Translations under genes and position numbers: made by a program
Shown here: positions 51,382 to 60,560 of the stretch, in pieces
Layout of the letters: each line of letters starts with the position of its first letter
Numbering within the stretch: the first letter of the stretch is position 1
Assembly: GCF_900090235.1 (NCBI RefSeq)
Contig: NZ_LT607750.1
Coordinates: forward strand, 4,083,001-4,147,000
DNA from: Micromonospora echinaurantiaca
GTDB taxonomy: Bacteria; Actinomycetota; Actinomycetes; Mycobacteriales; Micromonosporaceae
Length of the DNA stretch: 64,000 nt
Reading direction: 5' to 3'
The notes under the pieces: generated by a model
What the model was told of the DNA's origin: nothing
The model's input: the letters and a program-made list of their open reading frames with translations, nothing else
Database searches by the model: none

Positions 51382-52107
51382 TCACTCCTCCACCACGTCG
51401 GCGATCACCACGGTGACGTTGTCCGGGCCGCCGGCGCGCAGCGCCAGGTCGATCAGCTTCCGGGCGCACTCGTCCCGGTCCGGATGTTCGGCGAGCACCT
51501 CGGCGATGGTGTCCGGCCGGACCACGTTGGAGAGCCCGTCGCTGCACAGCAGCCAGCGGTCGCCGGCCCAGGGCACCATCGTGGCGTACGTCGGGGAAAC
51601 CTCGTCACCCTGCAACGCCTGGGTGACCACGGCCCGGCGGGGGTGGCTGCTGGCCTGGTCGGGGGTGATCAGGCCCTGGTCGACGAGCATCTGCACATAG
51701 GTGTCGTCCCGGGTGATCTGCTTGAGCACCCCCTCGCGGAACAGGTAGGCCCGGGAGTCGCCGACGTGGGCCAGCGCCAGGCAGCTGCCCGTCCGGGCGA
51801 AGAGCAGGGCGGTCAGCGTGGTGCCCATGCCCTGTCGCTCCGGGTCCTCGCTGACCGCCTGGCGGATCCGGGTGGTGGCCAGCTCGATGCCGCTCTGCAA
51901 GGCGGCCACCAGGGCGTCCTCCGGCGTCTCCACGTCCAGCGGAGCGACCGCGGTGATGGCGATCGCGCTGGCCAGGTCGCCGGCCGCCATCCCACCCATG
52001 CCGTCGGCGACGGCGACCAGCCAGGGCCCGGCGTGCAGGGCGTCCTGGTTCCCGCTGCGGATCAGCCCACGGTCGCTCGTTCCGACGGAACGCAGCTTCA
52101 GGGTCAT
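51382..52107 (-). CDS. PP2C-family serine/threonine phosphatase
   Basis: A 241-residue stand-alone PP2C enzyme like PstP/Stp1. Metal-binding motifs are SGNQDALHAG, VADGMGGMAAGD and LLCSDGLSN with GGPDNVTVVIADV at the end. It dephosphorylates Ser/Thr-kinase substrates. No transmembrane segment is present, so it is cytosolic. The kinase partner is not in this window. Confidence 0.93.
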   Translation of the reverse strand: MTLKLRSVGTSDRGLIRSGNQDALHAGPWLVAVADGMGGMAAGDLASAIAITAVAPLDVETPEDALVAALQSGIELATTRIRQAVSEDPERQGMGTTLTALLFARTGSCLALAHVGDSRAYLFREGVLKQITRDDTYVQMLVDQGLITPDQASSHPRRAVVTQALQGDEVSPTYATMVPWAGDRWLLCSDGLSNVVRPDTIAEVLAEHPDRDECARKLIDLALRAGGPDNVTVVIADVVEE

Positions 52108-52263
52108 GGGAGGCAGCCTGCCAGGAGAAGGGCGCAGTTGTCTCTAGGAGATCAGGACGACCGGGCGTGGCGCGGTGAATCTCACTGCCGGCGGGGGCGG
52201 TTCGCCATCCAGGCGGATCGATTGACACGAGGGCCGACGGCTGGAACCATCGAGCCCGACCAT

Positions 52264-52277
52264 TGGGAGCGCTCCCA
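52264..52277. promoter_or_regulatory. Perfect CebR operator upstream of the GH9 cellulase gene
   Basis: TGGGAGCGCTCCCA is an exact match to the Streptomyces CebR box, a perfect 14-bp palindrome, 53 nt before the GTG start of the GH9 gene. It should respond to cellobiose. Confidence 0.85.
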
Positions 52278-52330
52278 GGTCACCGCCACCGCCGCACGTC
52301 CGTCCCCCGCCGTCCCGGAAGGACAACCCC

Positions 52331-54943
52331 GTGACGCCATCCCGACGCCGCCTCGCGTTGCTCGCCGCGGCCACCACCCTGGCGCTGGCCGGCGGCACCG
52401 CCGCCCCGGCCCAGGCCGACCCCCCGCCCGACGCCCCCGAGCAGATCGACAACGGCGACTTCAGCGCCGGTGTCTCCCCCTGGTTCTCCTACGGCACCGG
52501 CCCGCTGGCGGTGACCGACGGCCGGCTCTGCGCCACCGTCCCCGGCGGGCTGGCCAACCCGTGGGACGCCGGCATCGGCCAGGACGGGGTGCCGCTGCTC
52601 GCCGGATCCGAGTACACCCTCGGCTTCGACGTCTCCGCCACCCCCGGCACCCCGGTCACCGCCGTGCTGCAACTGGGCAGCGCCCCCTACACCACGTACG
52701 CCAGCCTGACCGGCACCGCCACCGGCACCGCCCAGCGGTTCGAGAAGACCTTCACCGCGCCGGCCGACAACCCGACCGCCCAGCTCATCTTCCAGGTCGG
52801 CGGCAGCGCCGACGAGCAGACCGTCTGCCTGGACGACGTGTCGCTGCGCGGCGGCGAACCGCCCGAGCCGTACGAGCCGGACACCGGCCCGCGGGTCCGG
52901 GTCAACCAGGTCGGCTACCTCCCCGGCGGCCCGAAGCACGCCACCGTGGTCACCGAGGCCACCGACCCGCTGCCGTGGGAGCTGCGGTCCGCCGCCGGCA
53001 CCGTGCTGACCACCGGCGACAGCACCCCGCGCGGGGTGGACGCCGCCTCCGGCCAGCGCGTGCACACGGTGGACTTCTCCGCGTACCGCACCCCGGGAGC
53101 CGGGCTGACGCTGACCGTCGACGGCGAGACCAGCCACCCGTTCGACATCTCCGGCACCCTCTACGACGGGCTGCGTGCCGACTCGCTCCAGTTCTTCTAC
53201 GCCCAGCGCAGCGGCATCGCCATCGACGGCGACCTGCTCGGCCCGGCGTACGCCCGCCCGGCCGGGCACCTGGGCGTGGCGCCCAACCAGGGCGACACCG
53301 ACGTGCCCTGCCAGCCCGGCGTCTGCGACCACCGGCTGGACGTGCGCGGCGGCTGGTACGACGCCGGCGACCACGGCAAGTACGTGGTCAACGGCGGCAT
53401 CGCCACCTACCAGCTGCTGAACACCTTCGAGCGGACCAAGACCGCGCGCACCGCGGGCGGCGGCGCGGGCCTCGCCGACGGCACCCTGCGGGTGCCCGAG
53501 CGCGGCAACGGCGTGCCGGACATCCTCGACGAGGCCCGCTGGGAACTGGAGTTCCTGCTGCGCATGCAGGTGCCGGCCGGCGAGCCGCTGGCCGGGATGG
53601 CCCACCACAAGGTGCACGACCGGAACTGGACCGGGCTGCCGCTGCTGCCGCACGACGACCCGCAACCCCGCGAGCTGCACCCGCCGTCCACCGCGGCCAC
53701 CCTCAACCTGGCCGCCACCGCCGCCCAGTGCGCCCGGCTCTACGCCCCGTACGACGCGGCCTTCGCCAGCCGCTGCGCCACCGCGGCGCGGACCGCGTAC
53801 GCCGCGGCCGAGGCCAACCCGACCCGCTACGCCGACCCGCAGGACGGCAACGGGGGTGGCGCCTACAGCGACGGCGACGTCAGCGACGAGTTCTACTGGG
53901 CCGCGGTCGAGCTGTTCCTGACTACGGGCGAGCAGCCCTACCTGGCCGACCTGACCGCGTCCCCGCACCACACCGGCGACGTGTTCGGCGCCCAGGGCTT
54001 CGGCTGGGGCAGCACCGCCGCGCTCGGCCGGCTCGACCTGGCCACCGTGCCGAACGGGCTGCCCGCCGCCGACCTGGCCCGGGTACGCGCCTCGGTGAGC
54101 GCCGCCGCCGACTCCCACCTGGCCACCCTGAACGGCCAGGCCTACGGGCTGCCCATGCCGGGCGACCGGGGCAGCTACTTCTGGGGCGGGAACAGCAACA
54201 TCATCAACAACGCGGTGGTGCTGGCCACCGCGTACGACCTGACCGGGGACGCGCGGTACCGCGACGGCGCGGTGCAGGCGATGGACTACCTGCTCGGCCG
54301 CAACGCGCTGAACATCTCGTACGTGACCGGCTGGGGCGACCGGACGGCCCGCAACCAGCACAGCCGGATCTTCGCCAACCAGCTGGACCCGGCGCTGCCC
54401 AACCCGCCGGCCGGCTCCCTCGCCGGCGGCGCGAACGCCAACCTGGAGGACCCGTTCGCCGCGCAACTGCTCGCCGGCTGCGCCCCGATGTTCTGCTACG
54501 TCGACGACATCAACTCGTACGCGACCAACGAGGTGGCGATCAACTGGAACTCGGCGCTGGCCTGGATCGCCTCGTTCCTGGCCGACCAGGGCGACGCGGC
54601 GGCGGTACCGGCCGCCACCTGCACGGCCACGTACACCAACTACGGCACCTGGCACGGCGGCACCGGCTTCACCGCCCAGGTGACCATCCGCAACACCGGC
54701 CCGACGCCGGTGCAGGGCTGGACCGCCCGGTTCGCCTTCACCGGTGACCAGAAGGTGCGCGAGGCGTGGCTGGCCAGGGTGACCCAGGCCGGTGCCACGG
54801 TGACCGCCCGGAACGAGTCGTACAACGCCCGGATCAACCCGGGCGGCACGGTGACCTTCGGGTTCAACGCGGTGACCGGCGGCGGCGCCAACCCGCCCCC
54901 CGGCCTGATCACCGTCAACGGCACCCCCTGCACCGCCGGCTGA
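52331..54943 (+). CDS. Secreted multidomain GH9 cellulase (CBM4/9 - Ig - GH9 - CBM2)
   Basis: An 870-residue exported enzyme. Residues 1-34 are a signal peptide. Residues ~38-175 form a CBM4/9-type cellulose-binding module ([17 protein letters not shown]). An Ig-like E-set domain ([19 protein letters not shown]) follows. The GH9 domain has the catalytic DAGD pair (Asp344, Asp347 in [13 protein letters not shown]) and general acid Glu734 in [10 protein letters not shown]-terminal CBM2 (about 768-870) ends it. It cuts cellulose, probably processively. GGAAGGAC precedes the GTG start. A perfect CebR operator upstream predicts co-regulation with the GH6 gene. Confidence 0.96.
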   Translation: MTPSRRRLALLAAATTLALAGGTAAPAQADPPPDAPEQIDNGDFSAGVSPWFSYGTGPLAVTDGRLCATVPGGLANPWDAGIGQDGVPLLAGSEYTLGFDVSATPGTPVTAVLQLGSAPYTTYASLTGTATGTAQRFEKTFTAPADNPTAQLIFQVGGSADEQTVCLDDVSLRGGEPPEPYEPDTGPRVRVNQVGYLPGGPKHATVVTEATDPLPWELRSAAGTVLTTGDSTPRGVDAASGQRVHTVDFSAYRTPGAGLTLTVDGETSHPFDISGTLYDGLRADSLQFFYAQRSGIAIDGDLLGPAYARPAGHLGVAPNQGDTDVPCQPGVCDHRLDVRGGWYDAGDHGKYVVNGGIATYQLLNTFERTKTARTAGGGAGLADGTLRVPERGNGVPDILDEARWELEFLLRMQVPAGEPLAGMAHHKVHDRNWTGLPLLPHDDPQPRELHPPSTAATLNLAATAAQCARLYAPYDAAFASRCATAARTAYAAAEANPTRYADPQDGNGGGAYSDGDVSDEFYWAAVELFLTTGEQPYLADLTASPHHTGDVFGAQGFGWGSTAALGRLDLATVPNGLPAADLARVRASVSAAADSHLATLNGQAYGLPMPGDRGSYFWGGNSNIINNAVVLATAYDLTGDARYRDGAVQAMDYLLGRNALNISYVTGWGDRTARNQHSRIFANQLDPALPNPPAGSLAGGANANLEDPFAAQLLAGCAPMFCYVDDINSYATNEVAINWNSALAWIASFLADQGDAAAVPAATCTATYTNYGTWHGGTGFTAQVTIRNTGPTPVQGWTARFAFTGDQKVREAWLARVTQAGATVTARNESYNARINPGGTVTFGFNAVTGGGANPPPGLITVNGTPCTAG

Positions 54944-55015
54944 CCCCCGCGCCGCCGGGCGGTGGTGGCCCCACACCCAGGGCCACCCCGCCCGCCCCCC
55001 CGACCCGAAGATCCG

Positions 55016-55077
55016 CGCGCGAACAGTGAAAGAGTGGCCTTCCGGCAGGCCGAGGCCACTCTTTCACTGAACGCGCG
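55016..55077. terminator. Very long hairpin after the GH9 gene
   Basis: Two 25-bp arms with only two mismatches (cores AGTGAAAGAGTGGCCT and AGGCCACTCTTTCACT) flank a 12-nt loop. It lies 72 nt after the cellulase stop codon and 45 nt before the next gene. It is longer than needed for termination, so it may also be a member of a dispersed repeat family. Confidence 0.75.
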
Positions 55078-55121
55078 AAGGAGGCCGCGGGGCGGGGATC
55101 GACGGGGGTGGGTGTAGGAGC

Positions 55122-55664
55122 ATGGCGGGCGTGATCGAGCGGCAGAGCGTGACGGTGCGGCGGGGTGGACCGGCGGACGCGGGGGCGGTGCTGCGACTGC
55201 TCGACGACGCGACCGCCTGGCTGGTGGCCCGGGGCCGCACCGGTCAGTGGGGCACCGAGCCGGCCTCGACCGATCCCCGGCGCATCGCGCAGGCGGACGC
55301 CTGGGCCGGCGGTGGCGGGCTCTGGCTGGCCGTCGTCGACGAGCGGCCGGTCGGCGCGCTGGTGGTGGGCGCGGCCACCGAGTACGTGCCGCCGGCCACC
55401 GAACCCGAGCTGTACGTCAACCTGCTGGTGACCGACCGGGCGCACGCCGGGCTGGGCATCGGTGGCCGGCTGCTGGCGCACGCCGCCGACCTGGCCCGGG
55501 AACGCGGCGTGGGCCTGCTCCGGGTGGACTGCTACGCGGGTGACGACCGCGCGCTGGTCGGCTGGTACACCCGGCAGGGCTTCACCCCCACCGACCCGTT
55601 CACCGTCGAACGCCCGGGGCGTCCGCCGTGGCCCGGGCAGGTCCTCACCCGCCGGCTGGACTGA
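55122..55664 (+). CDS. GNAT-family N-acetyltransferase
   Basis: A 180-residue acetyltransferase. YVNLLVTDRAHAGLGIGGRLLAHAADLARERG includes the acetyl-CoA binding loop (HAGLGIG), and GWYTRQGFTPTDPFTVERPG is the closing strand. The ATG at 55122 follows a GTAGGAGC ribosome binding site. The substrate is unknown; it stands alone behind a strong hairpin. Confidence 0.88.
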   Translation: MAGVIERQSVTVRRGGPADAGAVLRLLDDATAWLVARGRTGQWGTEPASTDPRRIAQADAWAGGGGLWLAVVDERPVGALVVGAATEYVPPATEPELYVNLLVTDRAHAGLGIGGRLLAHAADLARERGVGLLRVDCYAGDDRALVGWYTRQGFTPTDPFTVERPGRPPWPGQVLTRRLD

Positions 55665-55725
55665 CCGCCGGCTCGACCGCCCGCCGGCTGGACCGACCGG
55701 CGGCTGGACCGACCGGCGGCGCCGC

Positions 55726-55983
55726 TCAGCCGATCTCCTCGTCCACGAAGCACCAGCGCCAGGTCTCCCCGGGCTGGACCGAGCGCATCACCGGATGCCC
55801 GCTCTGCTCGAAGTGCTTCGTCGCGTGCTGGTACGGCGAGGAGTCGCAGCAGCCGACGTGCCCGCAGGTCAGGCAGGCGCGCAGGTGCACCCAGTCCGGG
55901 TTGCCGATGGCCACGCAGTCGGGGCACACCTCGGTGGTCGACGGCTCGGCGGTGCCCGCCTCGGTCAGGTGCGCGCAGCTCAT
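55726..55983 (-). CDS. UBP-type zinc-finger protein, 85 aa
   Basis: A stand-alone ubiquitin-specific-protease-type zinc finger. CPDCVAIGNPDWVHLRACLTCGHVGCCDSSPYQHATKHFEQSGHP supplies the Cys/His zinc ligands in the standard order, ending with WRWCFVDEE. In eukaryotes the domain binds the ubiquitin C-terminus; no ubiquitin is expected here. Its ATG overlaps the stop of the upstream Na+/H+ antiporter gene (ATGA), so the two are coupled and may form one unit. Confidence 0.9.
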   Translation of the reverse strand: MSCAHLTEAGTAEPSTTEVCPDCVAIGNPDWVHLRACLTCGHVGCCDSSPYQHATKHFEQSGHPVMRSVQPGETWRWCFVDEEIG

Positions 55984-57554
55984 CAGTCGACCCCCCGGCG
56001 CAGCAACGACTCCTCCAGGTCCAGGTCTCGATAGGCCCGCACCAGCACCTCCTCGGGGATCCGGCCGGCGTCCCGGGCGGTCCGGAACACCTCCCGCTCG
56101 GCGTCGATCATCTCCTGCCGCAGCCGACCGTACGCCTGCGACGGCGTCTCCCGCACGGTACCGCCCAACTGCTCCCAGGCCATGTTGGTGCGCTCGTCGA
56201 GCAGCCGGCGCAACCGCTCCACCACCGGGGCGGGCGCGGTGTCGGCGAGCGCGTCGAGGCGTTCCCGGGCGGCCCGGCTGGCCTGCTGCTGCGCCCCGGC
56301 GGCGGAGAGCGCGTCCTGCACCGGGTCGTCCGGCGGCAGCTTCAGCATGCGGGCCACCGCCGGCAGCGTGGCGCCCTGGCCGACCAGGGTCGCCACGATC
56401 ACCGCGAACGCCAGCCAGATGAACAGCGCCCGCGGGTAGGGCTGGTCGCCGGCCACGGTGAGCGGCAGGGCGAGCGCGCCGGCCAGGGTGACCACGCCGC
56501 GCATCCCGGCCCAGCCGATCACGAGCGGGTAGCGCACCTCCTTCGCCGCGCCGCGCTGCCGTACCCGGGGCACCAGCCGGGTCAGGTAGGTGGCCGGGAA
56601 GAGCCAGGCGAACCGGGCCAGGAAGGCGGTGGCCAGCACCGCCACCGTGATCACGACCAGCGAGCCGACCGGCTCGTCCAGGTCGCGTAGCACCTCCGGC
56701 AGTTGCAGCCCGACCAGCAGGAAGACCAGCCCCTCCAGCAGGAACCGGACGAGCCGCCAGACCGCGCCGAGCTGGAGCCGGGACGCCGCCGACAGCAGCC
56801 GCGGCAGCTGGTGGCCGAGCGCCAGCCCGGTCACCACCACAGCCATCACCCCGGAGGCGTGGATCGCCTCGGCGGCGAAGACCACCGCGAACGGGATGAT
56901 CAGCGACAGCGCGTTGTCCAGCAGCGGGTCGCTGATCCGCCTGTGCAGGAAGCCGAAGACCAGCGCGCCGAGCGCGCCGACCAGCACCCCGCCGCCGGCG
57001 GACCGGAGCACCTCCAGCCCCACCTCGCCCACCCCGACCGCCGACCCGACGGCGGCCAGCGAGGCCACCCGCAGCAGCACCAGCGCGGTGGCGTCGTTGA
57101 GCAGGCTTTCCCCCTCCAGGATGGTCACCACCCGGCGGGGCAGGCCGATCCGGCGGGCCACCGCGGTGGCGGCGACCGCGTCGGGTGGGGCGATCACCGC
57201 ACCCAGGGCCAGGCAGACGGCGAACGGCGCGGCCGGCACCAGCAGGTGCACGACGAGGCCGACCGCGAACGCCGTGAAGATCACCAGCCCGACGGCGAGC
57301 AGCAGGATCGGCCGCAGGGCGAGCCGGAACGCCGGCACCGAGGTCTCCAGGGCCGCGACGTAGAGCAGCGGCGGCAGGATGCCGACCAGCACCAGTTCCG
57401 GGTCCAGCCGCACGTGCGGCAGGCCGGGCAGGTAGGAGAGCGCGAGGCCGACCACCACCAGCACGATCGGCGCGAGCAGGCCCAGCTTGCGGGCCAGCGC
57501 CGCGCCGAGCGTCGCGATCGCGAGGAAGACGACGACCTCGAACAGTGGCTCCAT
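55983..57554 (-). CDS. Na+/H+ antiporter (CPA1)
   Basis: A 523-residue antiporter with twelve or so helices and a long cytoplasmic C-terminus. GAVIAPPDAVAATAVARRIGLPRRVVTILEGESLLNDATALVLLR is the ion-binding heart of CPA1 exchangers, and GWAGMRGVVTLAGALALPL lies in a later helix. It exports Na+ in exchange for protons. ATG 57554 starts the frame. The next gene, a UBP zinc finger, is translationally coupled. Confidence 0.92.
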   Translation of the reverse strand: MEPLFEVVVFLAIATLGAALARKLGLLAPIVLVVVGLALSYLPGLPHVRLDPELVLVGILPPLLYVAALETSVPAFRLALRPILLLAVGLVIFTAFAVGLVVHLLVPAAPFAVCLALGAVIAPPDAVAATAVARRIGLPRRVVTILEGESLLNDATALVLLRVASLAAVGSAVGVGEVGLEVLRSAGGGVLVGALGALVFGFLHRRISDPLLDNALSLIIPFAVVFAAEAIHASGVMAVVVTGLALGHQLPRLLSAASRLQLGAVWRLVRFLLEGLVFLLVGLQLPEVLRDLDEPVGSLVVITVAVLATAFLARFAWLFPATYLTRLVPRVRQRGAAKEVRYPLVIGWAGMRGVVTLAGALALPLTVAGDQPYPRALFIWLAFAVIVATLVGQGATLPAVARMLKLPPDDPVQDALSAAGAQQQASRAARERLDALADTAPAPVVERLRRLLDERTNMAWEQLGGTVRETPSQAYGRLRQEMIDAEREVFRTARDAGRIPEEVLVRAYRDLDLEESLLRRGVD

Positions 57555-57591
57555 GGAGTACGAGCCTAGGCGGCCTCACCACCGGGGACGA

Positions 57592-58554
57592 TCATCGGGC
57601 GCGCAACTTCGGCAGCACCTCGGCGCCGAACGCGTCGAGGAAGGCCCGCTGCTCCTGCCCGACGTGGTGCAGGGCGATCTGGTCGAAGCCGAGGGCCAGG
57701 TACTCCTCCAGCCAGCCGACGTGCCGGCCCAGGTCGGCGGAGACGTTGACCACCCGCTCGACCGTCGCCATCGGCACGTCCGCGGAGACCGCGTCGAAGT
57801 GCTCGGCGGTCTCCAGGTCCCAGCAGACCGGCGGGGGGAAGACGTTGCTGCGCCACTGGTCGTACGCGATCCGCTCGGCCTCGGCCTGCTCCGGCGCCCA
57901 GCTCACGTGCACCTGCAGGTGCAGCGGGCCGCGGCCGCCGGCGTCCCGGTAGGCGTCGACCATCCGCCGCAGGTGCGGCAGCGGGGCGTTGACGGTGATC
58001 AGCCCGTCCGCCCACTCGGCGCACCAGCGGGCGGTGGCCACGCTGACCGCCGCGCCGATCAGCGCCGGCGGCTGCTCGGGCCGGGTCCACAGCCGCGCCC
58101 GGTCCACCCGGACCAGGCCGTCGTGGCTGACCTCCTCGCCGGCCAGCAGCGCCCGGATCACCTCGACGCACTCGCGCAGCCGCGCGTTGCGGACGTGCTT
58201 GCGCGGCCAGCCGTCGCCGGTGATGTGCTCGTTGCTCGCCTCGCCGGTGCCCAGTGCGGCCCAGAACCGGCCCGGGTACATGGCGGCCAGGGTGCCGATC
58301 GCCTGGGCGATGATCGCCGGGTGGTAGCGCTGGCCGGGCGCGTTCACCACGCCGAACGGCAGGGTGGTGGCCTGCAGCGCCGAGCCGAGCCAGGACCACG
58401 CGAAGCCGGACTGGCCCTGCCGGGCGCTCCACGGCGAGAAGTGGTCCGAGCACATGCCGGCGTCGAAGCCGACCCGCTCCGCGTGGATCACCGCGTCCAG
58501 CAGGGCGCGGGGATGGATCTGCTCGTGGGACGCGTGGAAGCCGAACACCGTCAT
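57592..58554 (-). CDS. LLM-class flavin/F420 oxidoreductase (TIGR03885-like)
   Basis: A 320-residue luciferase-like enzyme. SDHFSPW (36-42) and GTGEASNE (102-109) align with the Fgd1 active site (His38, Trp42, Glu105). The opening GFHASHEQIHPRALLDAV and HPAIIAQAIGTLAAMYPGRFWAALGTGEASNEH fit the group I recall as TIGR03885, described as probably not using F420. The cofactor is therefore open. ATG 58554 lies 11 nt after a GGGTAC element on the minus strand, suggesting a leaderless stress message. Confidence 0.85.
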   Translation of the reverse strand: MTVFGFHASHEQIHPRALLDAVIHAERVGFDAGMCSDHFSPWSARQGQSGFAWSWLGSALQATTLPFGVVNAPGQRYHPAIIAQAIGTLAAMYPGRFWAALGTGEASNEHITGDGWPRKHVRNARLRECVEVIRALLAGEEVSHDGLVRVDRARLWTRPEQPPALIGAAVSVATARWCAEWADGLITVNAPLPHLRRMVDAYRDAGGRGPLHLQVHVSWAPEQAEAERIAYDQWRSNVFPPPVCWDLETAEHFDAVSADVPMATVERVVNVSADLGRHVGWLEEYLALGFDQIALHHVGQEQRAFLDAFGAEVLPKLRAR

Positions 58555-58664
58555 GCGGTCGTTCCGTACCCACGACGGCGTCCGGTTACGCCGCGATCCC
58601 CGGTCGCCGCCCTGTCCGGGTGGCGAACCGGTCGCCCTACCCGTCGTGGCGAACCCCCATCGTC

Positions 58665-60077
58665 CTACTCGGCGTGCGCCCCGGCGCCGGCCGAGGCCGC
58701 TCCCTCGCCCACCCACACCGTCTTGGTGTTGCAGAACTCGCGCATCCCCAGCGCGGACAGTTCCCGGCCGTAGCCGGAGTTCTTCACCCCGCCGAAGGGC
58801 AGCTCCGGGAAGGAGGTGGTCATCCCGTTGACGAAGACGTTGCCGGCGTCCAGGTCGGTGGCGAACCGCTCCTGCTCGTCCGGGTCCCGGGTCCAGGCGT
58901 TCGAGCCGAGCCCGAAGTTGGTCCCGTTGGCCACCTCGATCGCCTCGTCGTAGGAGGACACCCGGTAGAGGCCGGCGACCGGCCCGAACACCTCCTCGCC
59001 CCACATCCGCATCTGCGGGGTCAGGTCGGTCACCACGGTCGGCGGGTAGTACCAGCCCGGTCCGGCTGGCGGCTCGCCGCCGCAGAGCACCGTCGCGCCC
59101 CGGTCGACGGCGTCGCGTACCTGGGCGTGGATCTCGTCCCGGCCGCCCTCGCTGGCCAGCGGTCCGACGTCGGTGTCGTCGTTCATCGGGTCACCGACGC
59201 GCAGCGCGGACATGTTCGCGGCGAACCGCTCGGCGAACGCGTCGAAGACGTCGGTGTGCACGATGAAGCGTTTCGCGGCAATGCAGGACTGCCCGTTGTT
59301 CTGGCAGCGGGCGGTGGTGGCCACCTCGGCGGCCCGGTCCAGGTCGGCCGAGGGCATCACCACGAACGGGTCGCTGCCGCCGAGTTCCAGCACGGTCTTC
59401 TTCAGTTCCCGGCCGGCGATCTGGGCGATGGATCGGCCGGCGCGTTCGCTGCCGGTGAGCGTCGCGGCCCGGACCCGGGGGTCGCTGAGGATCCGGTCGA
59501 CGGCGTCCGAGCCGACCAGCAGGGTGGTGAACGCGCCCTCGGGGAAGCCGGCGCGGCGGAACAGGTCCTCCAGCAGCAGCGCGGTCTGCGGCACGTTCGA
59601 GGCGTGCTTGAGCAGGCCGGTGTTGCCGGCCATCAGCGCCGGGGCGGCGAACCGCAGCACCTGCCAGAGCGGGAAGTTCCACGGCATCACCGCCAGCACC
59701 GGCCCGATCGGCTGGTAGCGGACGAACGCCCGGGTCGCCTTGACCGCCGGCGCGTCGGCCGGCTCGTCGGCGAGGAAGGCTGCGGCGTTGGCGGCGTAGA
59801 ACCGGCAGGCGGTGGCGCACTTGGTCACCTCGGCCTTCGCCGCCGCGTACGTCTTGCCCATCTCGGTGGTCATCAGCCGGGCGGTGGCGTCGCGGTCGGC
59901 CTCCAGCAGGTCGGCCGCCGCGGTCAGCCACCGGCCCCGCTGGTCGACCGTGGTGCCGCGCAGCTGCCGGTAGGCCAGGTCGGCCCGCTCGATGGCGGCG
60001 TCGATCTCCTCGTCCGGCATCGCGTCGTACGTCTTGAGCACCTGTCCGGTGGCCGGGTTGGTGGTGGCGATGGGCAT
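58665..60077 (-). CDS. NAD(P)-dependent succinate-semialdehyde dehydrogenase-like enzyme
   Basis: A 470-residue ALDH with Glu231 (VLELGGSDPFVV) and catalytic Cys265 (CQNNGQSCIAAKRF). AVMPWNFPLWQVLRFAAPAL is the cofactor-binding loop. The overall pattern fits the GabD1/SSADH branch that oxidises succinate semialdehyde to succinate. Start ATG 60077. It ends 110 nt upstream of the LLM gene on the same strand. Confidence 0.9.
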   Translation of the reverse strand: MPIATTNPATGQVLKTYDAMPDEEIDAAIERADLAYRQLRGTTVDQRGRWLTAAADLLEADRDATARLMTTEMGKTYAAAKAEVTKCATACRFYAANAAAFLADEPADAPAVKATRAFVRYQPIGPVLAVMPWNFPLWQVLRFAAPALMAGNTGLLKHASNVPQTALLLEDLFRRAGFPEGAFTTLLVGSDAVDRILSDPRVRAATLTGSERAGRSIAQIAGRELKKTVLELGGSDPFVVMPSADLDRAAEVATTARCQNNGQSCIAAKRFIVHTDVFDAFAERFAANMSALRVGDPMNDDTDVGPLASEGGRDEIHAQVRDAVDRGATVLCGGEPPAGPGWYYPPTVVTDLTPQMRMWGEEVFGPVAGLYRVSSYDEAIEVANGTNFGLGSNAWTRDPDEQERFATDLDAGNVFVNGMTTSFPELPFGGVKNSGYGRELSALGMREFCNTKTVWVGEGAASAGAGAHAE

Positions 60078-60089
60078 CTCGTACTCCTG

Positions 60090-60353
60090 TCACTCGAAGA
60101 GTGAGTGCCGCACGCCCGGCTCCTCCCGGCGGCGAGCGGCGCGGCGACGCTGGATGATGACCAGGTCGACGACGGCGACCACCGCGAAGAGCACGCAGAG
60201 GACACCCAGCCAGACCAGGTCGGCCCGGAACGCCAGCACGGCGAAGACGGCCATGGTCAGCAGGCCGAAGCCGGCGAGCACGAGCCGGAGGTTCAACGCG
60301 CTGTAGGCGTGGCCGACCGTGCCGCGGGCGCGTCGGGGCTGCGCTCTCGTCAT
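60090..60353 (-). CDS. Small two-helix membrane protein, 87 aa
   Basis: Residues ~22-65 form two hydrophobic helices (LVLAGFGLLTMAVFAVLAF and LVWLGVLCVLFAVVAVVDLVII) with an Arg-rich tail (QRRRAARRREEPG). The ATG at 60353 lies 9 nt after a GTTA-N15-GGGTAG promoter, so the mRNA is probably leaderless; no ribosome binding site is seen apart from GAGGGA immediately before the ATG. No family is recognised. Confidence 0.72.
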   Translation of the reverse strand: MTRAQPRRARGTVGHAYSALNLRLVLAGFGLLTMAVFAVLAFRADLVWLGVLCVLFAVVAVVDLVIIQRRRAARRREEPGVRHSLFE

Positions 60354-60362
60354 TCCCTCGAC

Positions 60363-60387
60363 CTACCCCCGCAGCGTCGCGGCTAAC
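60363..60387 (-). promoter_or_regulatory. SigF/SigB-type promoter of the 87-aa membrane protein gene
   Basis: On the minus strand GTTA (60387-60384), a 15-nt spacer and GGGTAG (60368-60363) end 9 nt before the start codon. Confidence 0.5.
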
Positions 60388-60560
60388 CGGCGTTCCGACC
60401 CGCCTGGTGGCGTCGACGGACCGGACCGGTGTTCCGGCCGCCCGAGCGGGTAAGCAGGGCGGGGCCAGCCGTCGGTCGGTCCCGTGCCGGGCCGGTGGGG
60501 TGCGTTACAGCGGTGCGCCGCGACCGGGGCGGCGCCGGTCGGGCCGGGGAGGATGGGGGC

